Shown: piece after piece, positions 46,679 through 55,825 of the stretch | Layout: the number at the start of each line of letters is the position of its first letter | Numbering within the stretch: position 1 is the first letter of the stretch | From: Halodesulfovibrio sp. MK-HDV | GTDB lineage: Bacteria; Desulfobacterota; Desulfovibrionia; Desulfovibrionales; Desulfovibrionaceae | Length of the DNA: 64,000 bases | Direction of reading: 5' to 3' | Assembly: GCF_009914765.1 (NCBI RefSeq) | Contig: NZ_WYDS01000007.1 | Coordinates: 1 to 64,000 of the forward strand | Translations under genes and position numbers: made by a program | Notes under the pieces: generated by a model | Databases searched by the model: none | Told to the model about the DNA's origin: nothing | The model's input: only the letters and a program-made list of their open reading frames with translations

Positions 46679-48139
46679 CTATTCAATATAGCCAGGATCG
46701 TCTTCATCATTCATGCTTAGCGGCAGTGAACCTTTTTTAACCATAAACCAGACGAAACAACCAACACTGGCGGCGATACCGAACCAGCAGGAAACGTCGT
46801 ACGGCAAATTGAAACCGATTTTTGCGTTTGCGAGATATGTGCTGACTACGCCTGTCATGAACACGGCAGGAATAACGGCGATCCAGTAGTTTTTGACATG
46901 CCTGACGAGATAAACTGCTGCTGTCCAGAGAACGACGGTTGCGAGTGTTGAGTTTGCAAAACCGAAGTAGCGCCAGATAACGGAGAATTCAGTTCTTGTG
47001 ATGAGGAAACCTATGGCAAACAAAGGCACAGCAATAATGAGACGTTTGATGCTTTGTTTTTGAGGCATCTTAAAGAAATCTGCGATGATAAGCCGTGCAG
47101 AACGGAAGGCGGTATCACCGGAAGTAATCGGCAATACGATTACGCCAATAATGGCAAGGAACCCACCGATTGGCCCCATGAGAGTCATGGATATTTGATC
47201 AACAACGGCTGCTGGACCACCATTTGAAATAACGGCTTGGAGTGCTTCCGGAGTTTTGTAGAATGTCATACCCAAGGTTGCCCATACGAGTGCGATAAGT
47301 CCTTCACCGATCATTGCGCCGTAGAATACAGGACGTCCGCATTTTTCGTCTGGAATACAACGTGACATAAGCGGCGACTGTGTGGCGTGGAAGCCGGAGA
47401 TAGCACCACAGGCAATGGTAATGAAAATAAGCGGCCAAAGCGGTAATCCTTGCGGGTTAGTGTTGGCAAGGGAAAGACCGTTTGGATAGAAATCGTAACC
47501 ATCCCAGATGAGCATGAAGGTTAAACCAACTGCCATGATGATGAGAGTTACGGCAAAAAGTGGATAGAGGCGGCCAATAATTTTATCCACAGGAAGAATT
47601 GTTGCGATGAAGTAGTAAACAAAAATGAGTGCTGTCCAAGTGTATTTTGCATATGTCAGATCTTCAAAACCAAAGCCTACTTTTTTGGCTAAGAGCTCTG
47701 CAGGTCCGAGAACGAAAACAACACCGACGAGAAGCAGAAGAATGATGGAAAAAACATTCATGAACTGCTTGGCGAATGCACCAAGGTTATAGCCTACGGC
47801 ATCCGGAATTGATTTACCGTCATATCGAACGGACATCATACCGGAAAAATAGTCGTGTACCCCGCCAGCAAAAATACTGCCTATGACAATCCATACAAGA
47901 GCTGTCGGGCCGTAGAGTGCGCCAAGGATAGGACCAAAAATGGGTCCAAGACCTGCGATGTTCAAAAGCTGGATAAGATATGCCTGCTTCTTGTTCATCT
48001 TAACAAAGTCTACACCGTCTTCCAGTCTACATGCTGGAGTGGCCTTACATGTATCGATACCAAAGTTGGCTTCAACCACCTTACTGTAAAAAAGATAACC
48101 CGCAATGAGCGCAGCTACTGCCAAAAAGAAATATACCAT
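46679..48139 (-). CDS. CstA-family carbon starvation transporter
   Basis: 486 residues with about 13-14 membrane helices: AYLIQLLNIAGLGPIFGPILGALYGPTALVWIV, GGVHDYFSGMMSVRYDGKS and FHATQSPLMSRCI are family patterns. CstA proteins import peptides or pyruvate during starvation. Shorter than E. coli CstA (about 700), as in many anaerobes. The LysR-type gene lies upstream in the same direction and may control it. Confidence 0.92.
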   Translation of the reverse strand: MVYFFLAVAALIAGYLFYSKVVEANFGIDTCKATPACRLEDGVDFVKMNKKQAYLIQLLNIAGLGPIFGPILGALYGPTALVWIVIGSIFAGGVHDYFSGMMSVRYDGKSIPDAVGYNLGAFAKQFMNVFSIILLLLVGVVFVLGPAELLAKKVGFGFEDLTYAKYTWTALIFVYYFIATILPVDKIIGRLYPLFAVTLIIMAVGLTFMLIWDGYDFYPNGLSLANTNPQGLPLWPLIFITIACGAISGFHATQSPLMSRCIPDEKCGRPVFYGAMIGEGLIALVWATLGMTFYKTPEALQAVISNGGPAAVVDQISMTLMGPIGGFLAIIGVIVLPITSGDTAFRSARLIIADFFKMPQKQSIKRLIIAVPLFAIGFLITRTEFSVIWRYFGFANSTLATVVLWTAAVYLVRHVKNYWIAVIPAVFMTGVVSTYLANAKIGFNLPYDVSCWFGIAASVGCFVWFMVKKGSLPLSMNDEDDPGYIE

Positions 48140-48290
48140 ACCCTTCTCCTTAATTTGCTTTTTCTCATTAACGTATAGGAATGGGTGTACGGTGAATAAG
48201 ATCGGGCATTATAGATAGTATATTATCTCTATCTATGTGTAATTGAGGATGTTTTTTCACAATCAAACTGTGGATTTTGGATACAAAAAT

Positions 48291-48326
48291 GGGGAAAACT
48301 TGAATCTTCAAGTCTTCCCCACCTAT
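48291..48326 (-). terminator. Terminator after the LysR gene
   Basis: GGGGAAAACTTGA (48291-48303) pairs with TTCAAGTCTTCCCC (48307-48320) with one G-T/A-C irregularity. On the minus strand the stem is followed by ATTTTTG. It separates the regulator from cstA. Confidence 0.8.
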
Positions 48327-48380
48327 GGAAAAATGTTCGTTCTTAAACACAAGGCAGCAATACCGCCACCTGCTGCGTTA

Positions 48381-49292
48381 CTATTCTTCTGTTACAATCT
48401 GCGGAAGCATTTGCATAAGGTGATCCCTTACATCAAATACAAACTGGTTCAGAAGATTGGAACGATATTTCTGCCGGTTCATAACGGCATAAAGGCTGCG
48501 TTTAAGGCGTATCCCTTCGAGCTGCACAGGAAATAATTCCCCTTTTGCTAACTCGCGCTGGAAGCAGAACGGAGACATACAACTAAGCGTTCCCGGGTTT
48601 TTCAACACGGACTTAATTGCTTCCATATGTTCAAGTTCCATAAATATGTTCAAATCTTTTTTGGACTGCCCCAAGTGGTTCCACATTGTCTGGCGAGTAC
48701 CGGAGCCCTGCTCACGCAGAATCCAGTCTAGATCTAACAGCTCAGACAATCTGTACTCTTGTAAGCCAGCCATATATTTGTCAGCTGTTACAACAACGAG
48801 CTCTTCTTTAAAAATTTCCTCAAACTCTGCGGAATGTGATTCATAATCACCTTCGATAAAGCCTAAGTTAATTTCACCACTCTCAACGTGCTCAACAACC
48901 TGCTCTGAGTTGTAGTTAATAACTTCAATCTGGCTCTGAGGATATTTGGTTTTGAACGTATAGAGAACTTGCGGCAGGATGTAATCCGCAAAGGTAGAGC
49001 TCGCGCCAACGCGAAGTACGCCGGCCATTCGGTCACGTTTGAACAACGTTTCTACATCACGTATCTGCTCAAACGCAGGCTCGAGACACTCCATAAGAAT
49101 TTTACCATTCTCGTTGGGTACGAGTCTATTGCTGATTCGGTCGAACAATCGTTCACCCACAGTCTGCTCTAGTGCTTTAATCGCCATTGAGACAGCAGAA
49201 TGAGTCAAAAAATGCTCCTGCGCTACTGCCCCGATATGTGGATTACGCATAAGCGAAAGGAATAATTCGATTTGCCTGATGGTAATATTCAT
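48381..49292 (-). CDS. LysR-family transcriptional regulator
   Basis: About 303 residues. The N-terminal winged HTH reads ITIRQIELFLSLMRNPHIGAVAQEHFLTHSAVSMAIKALEQTVGERLFDR (given here in family order). It is followed by the two-lobe effector domain (VLRVGASSTFADYILPQVL, GFIEGDYESHS and WILREQGSGTRQ). ATG 49292 has AGGA upstream. The effector is unknown; the neighbouring cstA is a plausible target. Confidence 0.92.
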   Translation of the reverse strand: MNITIRQIELFLSLMRNPHIGAVAQEHFLTHSAVSMAIKALEQTVGERLFDRISNRLVPNENGKILMECLEPAFEQIRDVETLFKRDRMAGVLRVGASSTFADYILPQVLYTFKTKYPQSQIEVINYNSEQVVEHVESGEINLGFIEGDYESHSAEFEEIFKEELVVVTADKYMAGLQEYRLSELLDLDWILREQGSGTRQTMWNHLGQSKKDLNIFMELEHMEAIKSVLKNPGTLSCMSPFCFQRELAKGELFPVQLEGIRLKRSLYAVMNRQKYRSNLLNQFVFDVRDHLMQMLPQIVTEE

Positions 49293-49570
49293 AGGATCCT
49301 CTTTCAAAAAAAATGAATGAATCTTTCAATATTATAAACTTGAAATTTAATCTACTACGGTTATTGTCTCCTCACAGACGAATTCTACTATCATACTAGT
49401 ACTGCCATATTTTGTACGATAGACGAATATATATGACCTACTTCCTCCTTTTTGTGAAAAATCTCCTGTACCACGAACGGGAGATTTTTTGTTTTTGCAG
49501 GCGTATCTCTAACTACAGAACTGTTTGGAATTACTAGCATATTTCAAAAGTTCATATGTCAGAGGTATTC

Positions 49571-50161
49571 AAAGGAGTGCGCTTTTCTGGTGCACACACT
49601 AGAAAAGCGTTGCTCCTTGGGTTTTCGTTCTTCTGGCTGAGACAAGCTAGTGCAGTGCCCGGTCACATAACTCTTATACAGAATACGTACTGTATTCTTT
49701 GTAACAAGTTATTTACGAACCGAAGCAGGTTGCACGCGTAATCAGCCGGTTACACTATGAGCTGCCCCTCATAGTGTTTGTTGGAATTTCCCGGGTCTTT
49801 TGAGTTTGACTAAACAACTTCTTTTTACCCTATGCGCACCAGCTTTTGAGTCTGGAGACAATGCACCCATGCGTGCCCGGACTTACAAGCAAGAAGATGT
49901 TTATGTACTCATACTAAGTATACCATACATCGCACATTGATAACTATAGGCTTGATAACGCCTGCACAGGAACTGTTGTTCCACGCAGTTGGCCATTGTT
50001 ATCTCTGAGTAAGGTTTGCTTTTGCACTTCAAAAGACCCGGGAATCCGATAGACCTATAATGCCGTCCGGCATTATCCTCATCCGAAGCTTTCCCATTTG
50101 CACGGTCAGGACAAATACGTACCTGCACCCGTAACCGCGTCACTTTCTATACATTGCGTGC
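49571..50161. ncRNA. Candidate large structured RNA region
   Basis: No protein is credible here, yet nested inverted repeats fill the region. Hairpin 49572-49617 has arms AAGGAG...CGCTTTTCT and AGAAAAGCG...CTCCTT. Hairpin 49680-49699 is AGAATAC/GTATTCT. Hairpin 49752-49777 has a perfect 10-bp stem. A 16-bp perfect long-range pair joins 49788-49803 to 50029-50044. Outside it CGGTTAC (49747-49753) faces GTAACCG (50131-50137) and GCACGC (49732) faces GCGTGC (50155). Inside are GATAAC/GTTATC and GGAAC/GTTCC stems. Hairpin 50057-50076 is a perfect palindrome. Strand and ends are unknown; I know no RNA family that fits. Confidence 0.45.
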
Positions 50162-50396
50162 CACATCATACTTTGATATAGCCGCCCTGTTTCCTTGCCC
50201 AATCTACTCTTACAAAATACAATACGCTTATTTTACGAGACTTTTTTTCATTTCATCTGTGCGCTCAACCATGCACTTTTTGTTTGTCCATATAATATAC
50301 CAATATAATTAGTATACTGTGTGGATTTGTTTGTTTTTTTTGCCTATTATCTCGCAACTAATAATTTATTTATGGAACTTGTATGGAGGATGAATA
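50162..50396. other. AT-rich upstream region of frdC
   Basis: It probably holds the frd promoter: several TATAAT-like hexamers lie between 50290 and 50325 (TATAATATACC, AATATAATTAG, TATACT) with TTGTCC at 50284. I cannot choose one. A GGAGG at 50385-50389 is the ribosome site of frdC. Confidence 0.45.
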
Positions 50397-51062
50397 ATGA
50401 ACTCTAGCACCATTACTCTGCACGCCCCCGCAAAAAGCAAGACACAGGGACGTTTGGATTTTTTCCAAATGATTTCCGGCGTCCTGCTTATCCTTTTTTT
50501 ATGGGCACACATGCTTCTTGTTTCCAGCGTGATCATCAGCCCTAGCCTCATGAACGCTATCGCGTGGTTCTTTGAAGCTACGTACATGGCACAAGTTGGC
50601 GGTCCGTTGATCGGTATCCTTATTTTTGCGCATTTTCTGCTTGCTGCACGCAAAATGCCTTGGAAAGTTTCAGAGTCAGACGCATTCATCAAACACAGTA
50701 TAATGATGAAGCACCGTGACACTTGGATGTGGCTTGCTCAGGTTGCCACCGCTCTTATCATCCTCATTATGGCCAGCATCCACATGTGGGTTGTGCTTAC
50801 AGACTTGCCAATTACTGCCGTTAAAAGTGCGGCGCGCATTCAGCACGGTGGCTGGCTGCTATTCTATCTAATCCTTCTTCCAATTGCAGAAACCCACGTA
50901 GGCATCGGTTTTTACCGCATCGGCGTAAAATACGGGGTCATCACTAAGGAAAATCGCGCTTGGTATAAAAGGAAAGAATACGCGCTCATGGGCGGCTTCA
51001 TCTTTATCGGTCTGATCACGCTTGTGCGCTTTATGTATCTGCCTCTACACAGTGGCATGTAA
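50397..51062 (+). CDS. frdC: Fumarate reductase/succinate dehydrogenase cytochrome b subunit
   Basis: Membrane anchor that carries heme b and exchanges electrons with menaquinol. 221 residues with five membrane helices and several conserved His (LWAHMLL, FAHFLL, IHMWVV, RIQHGGWLL, ETHVGIGFYR), as in the diheme Wolinella-type FrdC. Good ribosome site upstream. First gene of frdCAB-fumAB. Confidence 0.93.
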   Translation: MNSSTITLHAPAKSKTQGRLDFFQMISGVLLILFLWAHMLLVSSVIISPSLMNAIAWFFEATYMAQVGGPLIGILIFAHFLLAARKMPWKVSESDAFIKHSIMMKHRDTWMWLAQVATALIILIMASIHMWVVLTDLPITAVKSAARIQHGGWLLFYLILLPIAETHVGIGFYRIGVKYGVITKENRAWYKRKEYALMGGFIFIGLITLVRFMYLPLHSGM

Positions 51063-51080
51063 GCTAGAAGGAACATACGT

Positions 51081-52970
51081 ATGCAAATTTTCTACACTGA
51101 CTTATTATGCATTGGCGCAGGACTTGCCGGAGAGCGCGTAGCCGTTGAAGCTGCCAAAGCCGGATTTAACGCAACATGCCTTTCCATTGTTCCTCCACGC
51201 CGTTCTCATTCATCCGCGGCTCAGGGCGGAATGCAGGCTGCACTCGGTAACTGCGTTATGGGTGAAGGTGACTCACCGGACATTCATTTTGCAGATACCG
51301 TAAAAGGCTCAGACTGGGGCTGCGATCAGGAAGTTGCCCGAATTTTTGCGGACACAGCTCCCATTGTAATGCGTGAAGTAGCGCATTGGGGCGTGCCGTG
51401 GAACCGCGTTGAACAAGGTCCAGCCACCTACTACAAAGGCGGCAAACCCTTTGACGCCGTGGAAAGCAAAGAAAAGCACGGTCTCATTCACGCCCGTGCT
51501 TTTGGTGGCACCGCTAAATGGCGTACATGCTACACAGCAGACGGCACAGGCCGCTCTGTTCTTAATACTCTGGACTCCATGTGCCTACGCTACGATGTAA
51601 ATATTCATGACCGCACTCAGGCAGAAGCCCTTATTCATGACGGTGAAAATTGTATCGGTGCTATTGTCCGCTGTCTGCGTACAGGCGAGCTTATGGCGTA
51701 CTATGCAACAGCAACCCTCATTGCGACTGGCGGCTATGGACGAATCTACAAAGCCACAACCAACGCGGTTATCTGCGACGGTGGCGGTCAGATTGCAGCA
51801 CTCGATACAGGACTCGTTCCTTTGGGCAACATGGAGGCAATCCAGTTCCACCCGACAGGAACCGTGCCTACAGATATTCTGGTAACAGAAGGCTGTCGTG
51901 GTGATGGCGGTACACTCCTAGATGTTAACGAATACCGCTTTATGCCGGATTACGAACCGGAAAAAGCTGAACTTGCTTCCCGAGACGTTGTTTCCCGCCG
52001 GATGCAGGAGCACATGGCAAAAGGGTTTGGAGTAAAATCTCCATACGGCGACCATTTATGGCTCGACATCCGTCACCTTGGCGAAAAGCACATCACTACT
52101 AAACTTCGTGAAGTATATGACATCTGCACCAGTTTCCTTGGTGTGAATCCGATTACCGGACTCATTCCGGTTCGCCCTACTCAGCATTACTCAATGGGCG
52201 GTTTGCGCACGAACAAAGACGGCGCAGCATACGGCCTTAAAGGTCTGTTCTCCGCTGGTGAAGCAGCTTGTTGGGACATGCATGGATTCAACCGCCTTGG
52301 TGGTAACTCCCTTGCTGAAACCGTTGTTGCGGGTCGCTATGTCGGGCAGAAGGTTGTGGAATTTCTGCAAGGCAATTCTGTCGATTTTAAACAAAGTGCA
52401 CTGCGTGACGCCCACATGAAAATAGATGGGCGCATCAAGTTTCTTGCAGGCAACTCAGGAAAAGAAAGTGCCATTGTTCTGCGCGACGAAATGCAGGATA
52501 TAATGATGGACTACGTAGGAATCTTCCGTAATGGTAAGGACCTGCAGACAGCAGTAGACAAATTGGAAGAACTGCACGCACGCTCCATGAGCATCGGTCT
52601 GCAAGGTAACGCCATCGGGTTTAATCCGGAAATTTCGTTAGCCTTACGCATCCCGGGAATGATCAAACTTGCACAGTGCACCGCATTCGGCGCGCTGAAA
52701 CGCACAGAATCCCGCGGCGCACACACTCGCGAAGATCACCCTGAACGTAACGATAAAGAGTGGCTCAACCGCACGCTGGCGTACTGGAAAGAAGGCGATT
52801 CTTTGCCGACTCTCAAGTATGAAGATGCCTCACCTTACTTTGAAATTCCTCCGGGAGAACGCGGATACGGCGGCGGAAAAATCCTCTATGCGGATATTCC
52901 GGCTGACAAGCTGCGCGTTCCTGAGAAGAAATCATCCGAAACTGCCGCACCTGCGGAAGACAAAGAGTAA
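51081..52970 (+). CDS. frdA: Fumarate reductase flavoprotein subunit
   Basis: Catalytic subunit, 629 residues. FAD motif CIGAGLAGERVAVEAAKAG. RRSHSSAAQGGMQAALGN contains the His that carries covalent FAD. HPTGTVPTDILVTEGCRGDGG, RPTQHYSMGGLRTNKDG, and FNRLGGNSLAETVVAGRYVG near the dicarboxylate site. The tail is Glu/Lys-rich. It interconverts fumarate and succinate; direction is not given by sequence alone, although the diheme anchor allows either. Confidence 0.96.
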   Translation: MQIFYTDLLCIGAGLAGERVAVEAAKAGFNATCLSIVPPRRSHSSAAQGGMQAALGNCVMGEGDSPDIHFADTVKGSDWGCDQEVARIFADTAPIVMREVAHWGVPWNRVEQGPATYYKGGKPFDAVESKEKHGLIHARAFGGTAKWRTCYTADGTGRSVLNTLDSMCLRYDVNIHDRTQAEALIHDGENCIGAIVRCLRTGELMAYYATATLIATGGYGRIYKATTNAVICDGGGQIAALDTGLVPLGNMEAIQFHPTGTVPTDILVTEGCRGDGGTLLDVNEYRFMPDYEPEKAELASRDVVSRRMQEHMAKGFGVKSPYGDHLWLDIRHLGEKHITTKLREVYDICTSFLGVNPITGLIPVRPTQHYSMGGLRTNKDGAAYGLKGLFSAGEAACWDMHGFNRLGGNSLAETVVAGRYVGQKVVEFLQGNSVDFKQSALRDAHMKIDGRIKFLAGNSGKESAIVLRDEMQDIMMDYVGIFRNGKDLQTAVDKLEELHARSMSIGLQGNAIGFNPEISLALRIPGMIKLAQCTAFGALKRTESRGAHTREDHPERNDKEWLNRTLAYWKEGDSLPTLKYEDASPYFEIPPGERGYGGGKILYADIPADKLRVPEKKSSETAAPAEDKE

Positions 52971-52981
52971 GGGAGTAAATT

Positions 52982-53776
52982 ATGAGCCGTCGTCTCCATA
53001 TCGAAGTATTCCGTTATAATCCACTTGATCCAAATTCCGAACCGCAGATGCAGTCATTCTATATTGATGAATATGACTCCATGACCTTATTTATCGCGCT
53101 GAACATTATCCGCGATCAGCACGACGCGACATTACAGTTTGATTTCTGCTGTCGCGCAGGTATCTGTGGTTCCTGCGGAATGGTCATCAACGGACGCCCC
53201 GGCCTTGCCTGTCATACACAGACAAAAGATCTGCCGACTCATATTGTTCTGCACCCGTTGCCGGTATTCAAACTTATCGGCGACCTTTCTGTTGATACGG
53301 GAGTGTGGTTCCGTGATGCAGGAACACGCATTGAAGCGTGGGTACACAACGATCATGAAGCACTTGACCCTACGCAGGAAGAAGCTCGCATGGAAAATTC
53401 CCTTGCAAATGAAATCTTCGAGCTTGATCGATGCGTGGAATGCGGTTGTTGCATAGCAGCCTGCGGTACAGCCCGTATGCGTCCAGACTTCCTTGGTGCA
53501 GCCGCCATAGCCCGTGTTGCCCGCTTCTACCTTGACCCTCGTGACGAAAGAAACGTGGAAAACTACTACGAAGTAATCGGCAACGATCAAGGCGTATTCG
53601 GCTGCATGGGACTACTCGCCTGCGAAGATGTCTGTCCTAAACATATTCCTTTGCAGGATCAGCTCGGCATTATGCGTCGTATGCTGGCTCTGCATTCCGT
53701 AAAAGGAATTGTGCCTAAATCGCTGATTAACAAACTCTCGCATAAGGGATGTTGCCATGAGAACCATCAAAGCTGA
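52982..53776 (+). CDS. frdB: Fumarate reductase iron-sulfur subunit
   Basis: 264 residues: an N-terminal ferredoxin domain with CCRAGICGSCGMVINGRPGLAC ([2Fe-2S]; shown here as the family motif) and a C-terminal part with CVECGCCIAACG and CMGLLACEDVCPKHIP for the [4Fe-4S] and [3Fe-4S] centres. It links FrdA to the membrane anchor. The last 20 bases overlap the fumarase alpha gene. Confidence 0.96.
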   Translation: MSRRLHIEVFRYNPLDPNSEPQMQSFYIDEYDSMTLFIALNIIRDQHDATLQFDFCCRAGICGSCGMVINGRPGLACHTQTKDLPTHIVLHPLPVFKLIGDLSVDTGVWFRDAGTRIEAWVHNDHEALDPTQEEARMENSLANEIFELDRCVECGCCIAACGTARMRPDFLGAAAIARVARFYLDPRDERNVENYYEVIGNDQGVFGCMGLLACEDVCPKHIPLQDQLGIMRRMLALHSVKGIVPKSLINKLSHKGCCHENHQS

Positions 53777-54593
53777 AACAATTCATAATGCAGTGGTAGA
53801 CCTTGTTCTTACCGCTGCACGTTACCTGCCTGAAGACGTAAAACAGGCAATTGCAGACGCGAGAGAAAATGAAGACTCCGCATCTGCGCGGGAAATACTC
53901 GGTCAGTTGCTTGAAAACGCAGAACTCGCTGCAAGCTCCGGACTTCCGTTGTGTCAGGATACAGGCGTAGGCATTTTCTTTGTTGAACTTGGTGACCAAG
54001 TACATGTTGAAGGCAACCTTATTGAAGTCATCAACAAAGCAATGATCGAAGGGTACGAAAAAGGATTGCTCCGCAAATCCTTGTGCCATCCGCTTACACG
54101 CGCCAACACCGGTGATAACTCTCCGGCAGTTGTACATGTGGACATTGTTCCCGGCGATAAAATCAACATTAAGCATATGGCAAAAGGCGGCGGTTCAGAA
54201 AATATGTCCCGCTGCACCATGCTTACTCCGGCTCAGGGCTGGGAAGGCATTAAAGAATTTGTCGTACGCCGTATGGCAGAAGCAGGCCCGAACCCGTGCC
54301 CGCCTACCATTGTAGGTATCGGTATCGGCGGAACCTTCGATCTGGCTCCGGCATTAGCGAAGAAAGCACTATTCCGTCCGCTCAGCGAACCGAACCCCGA
54401 TCCGGAACTGGCGAAAATGGAAGAAGAGCTGCTTGCAGAAATCAACAAGCTCGGCATCGGTCCTATGGGGCTTGGCGGTAAAACCACAAGTCTCGGTGTA
54501 AAAATAGAAATGCGTCCGTGTCACATCGCAAGCTTACCGCTTGCTGTGAATGTGCAGTGTCACTCTTCACGCATCAAGGAGGTCGAAATCTAA
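53757..54593 (+). CDS. Fumarate hydratase class I, alpha subunit
   Basis: Two-subunit iron-sulfur fumarase: this is the N-terminal half (TtdA-like). 278 residues with LPLCQDTGVGIFFVELG, LCHPLTRANTGDNSPAVVHVD, AKGGGSENMSRCTML, PCPPTIVGIGIGGTFD and MGLGGKTTSLGVKIE. The Cys in LCQDTG, SRCTML and PCPPT fit the [4Fe-4S] ligands. Overlaps frdB upstream by 20 bases and the beta subunit by one base, so the five genes form one translation-coupled unit. Confidence 0.94.
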   Translation: MRTIKAETIHNAVVDLVLTAARYLPEDVKQAIADARENEDSASAREILGQLLENAELAASSGLPLCQDTGVGIFFVELGDQVHVEGNLIEVINKAMIEGYEKGLLRKSLCHPLTRANTGDNSPAVVHVDIVPGDKINIKHMAKGGGSENMSRCTMLTPAQGWEGIKEFVVRRMAEAGPNPCPPTIVGIGIGGTFDLAPALAKKALFRPLSEPNPDPELAKMEEELLAEINKLGIGPMGLGGKTTSLGVKIEMRPCHIASLPLAVNVQCHSSRIKEVEI

Positions 54594-55138
54594 TGGCTAC
54601 GTATGAACTGACCGCCCCGTTGTGTGATGAAGATGTGAAAAAACTCAAAGCCGGTGATGTGGTAAAGCTTACGGGCATTATCTACACAGCCCGCGATGCA
54701 GCACATAAACGGTTATGCGACATGCTCGATAAAGGTGAAGAACTGCCATTCGATCTGAAAGGCGCTGTCATCTATTATGTCGGCCCGAGCCCAGCACCGG
54801 AAGGCCGCCCTATCGGCTCCGCAGGCCCTACCACCAGTTACCGTATGGACTCCTATGCCCCGCGTCTGCATAGCCTTGGCGTAAAAGCCACCATAGGCAA
54901 AGGCAAACGCAGTGCAGAAGTACGCAAAGCGCTTGAAGACCATACAGGCGTATACTTTGGAGCAACAGGCGGCGCAGGTGCGCTACTGTCGCAGTGTATT
55001 GATAAAGCTGAAGTCATCGCTTTTGATGAATTAGGCCCTGAAGCAATCAGAAAACTCACTGTGACCAAATTCCCGCTGCTCGTGGTAAACGATTCATATG
55101 GCAACGAGCAATACGCCAAGCCGAATTATGATTTATAA
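54593..55138 (+). CDS. Fumarate hydratase class I, beta subunit
   Basis: About 181 residues; C-terminal half of class I fumarase (TtdB-like): LKAGDVVKLTGIIYTARDAAHKRL, AVIYYVGPSPAPEGRPIGSAGPTTSYRMD, KGKRSAEVRKALEDH, YFGATGGAGALL and DELGPEAIRKLTVTKFPLLVVND. ATG 54593 is chosen over the longer frame because AAGGAGG precedes it and TAATG joins it to the alpha stop. Confidence 0.94.
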   Translation: MATYELTAPLCDEDVKKLKAGDVVKLTGIIYTARDAAHKRLCDMLDKGEELPFDLKGAVIYYVGPSPAPEGRPIGSAGPTTSYRMDSYAPRLHSLGVKATIGKGKRSAEVRKALEDHTGVYFGATGGAGALLSQCIDKAEVIAFDELGPEAIRKLTVTKFPLLVVNDSYGNEQYAKPNYDL

Positions 55139-55549
55139 TTAAGATGGTTATTATATATTAAAGTGCAATTCAGCAAAAAAAAGACTGCTTTGTGCTGAAA
55201 CGCGCACAAGATCCCTTCAATTGTGAACTTCCCAGATATGTGTTGTGCCTTAGAGCATACATAACGCTGAATGGGAAAAGCATTCTTATGATGTTTATGT
55301 AAACCACAACAGTGCTGCTCTGGAGAAATCTGGGGCAGCACATTTCAAACCATAACTGGGAATAATGTGCGGTTCGTTGCAAAGCGAAACAGCCATACAG
55401 TACAATTTGTGCGGGCGAAACTGCATTCCCACATACACGACACTCCCTTCCAAATGGAGCAAAGTAACGCTGTTCAACTTTCTTGGCTGCATGTTAGTGC
55501 TTCACTAGTTACGGAGTGACGTGTTAGGAGAATAATTATCTTGCTGCAC
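55139..55549. other. fum-nfn intergenic region, 5' part
   Basis: No gene seen. It contains further hairpins, e.g. GTGCTGC/GCAGCAC near 55313-55342 and TGGGAAT/ATTCCCA near 55358-55430. A possible promoter, TTGCAA (55378-55383) with TACAAT 18 bases on, could drive the structured RNA that follows. Confidence 0.4.
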
Positions 55550-55754
55550 GTCGTCTCGTTAGTCCGGTGCGCTCGAGGGACTCCCTCGCTTTTCAGGCCG
55601 CACCTTGCCGCGACATCAGGAGACGTTAAAACTTGTCAGGGGTTTTACCGTGTCCTTGCTCACAGCCATCTTCACAGATGACATCTAACGAACGACTATT
55701 GTTCTAGGCCCCGATACGTACTGTACTCGGCTACAATCTGCTCGGCCTTTTTTT
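55550..55754 (+). ncRNA. Candidate four-way-junction RNA with intrinsic terminator
   Basis: GTCGT-CT-CGTTAG (55550-55562) pairs with CTAACG-A-ACGAC (55685-55696) as a closing stem. Within it are three hairpins: GGTGCG/CGCACC (55566-55604) holding CGAGGG/CCCTCG; a TAAAAC/GTTTTA hairpin (55623-55654); and CATCT/AGATG (55667-55680). A terminator follows: AGGCC (55706) with GGCCT (55748) and seven T, plus an inner hairpin. It lies upstream of nfnA and may be a cis-regulator or a free small RNA. I match it to no known family. Confidence 0.5.
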
Positions 55755-55825
55755 AAGGCTGACATGCGCTTCCAACGCACAAACATTTCCGCTGTCGCTG
55801 TATTTTCTCACACGGCGGAACAGGT

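Noticed and set aside
49556-49741. 61-codon plus-strand frame
   Set aside because: It covers two hairpins and has no motif or ribosome site.
49901-50143. 80-codon minus-strand frame in the frd upstream gap
   Set aside because: It overlaps the nested inverted repeats, has odd Cys/Arg-rich composition and no ribosome site; the RNA-like structure explains the region better.
49733-50161. tmRNA, RNase P RNA or a known riboswitch
   Set aside because: I looked for the conserved RNase P core, tmRNA acceptor and T-arm, and common riboswitch motifs on both strands and found none.
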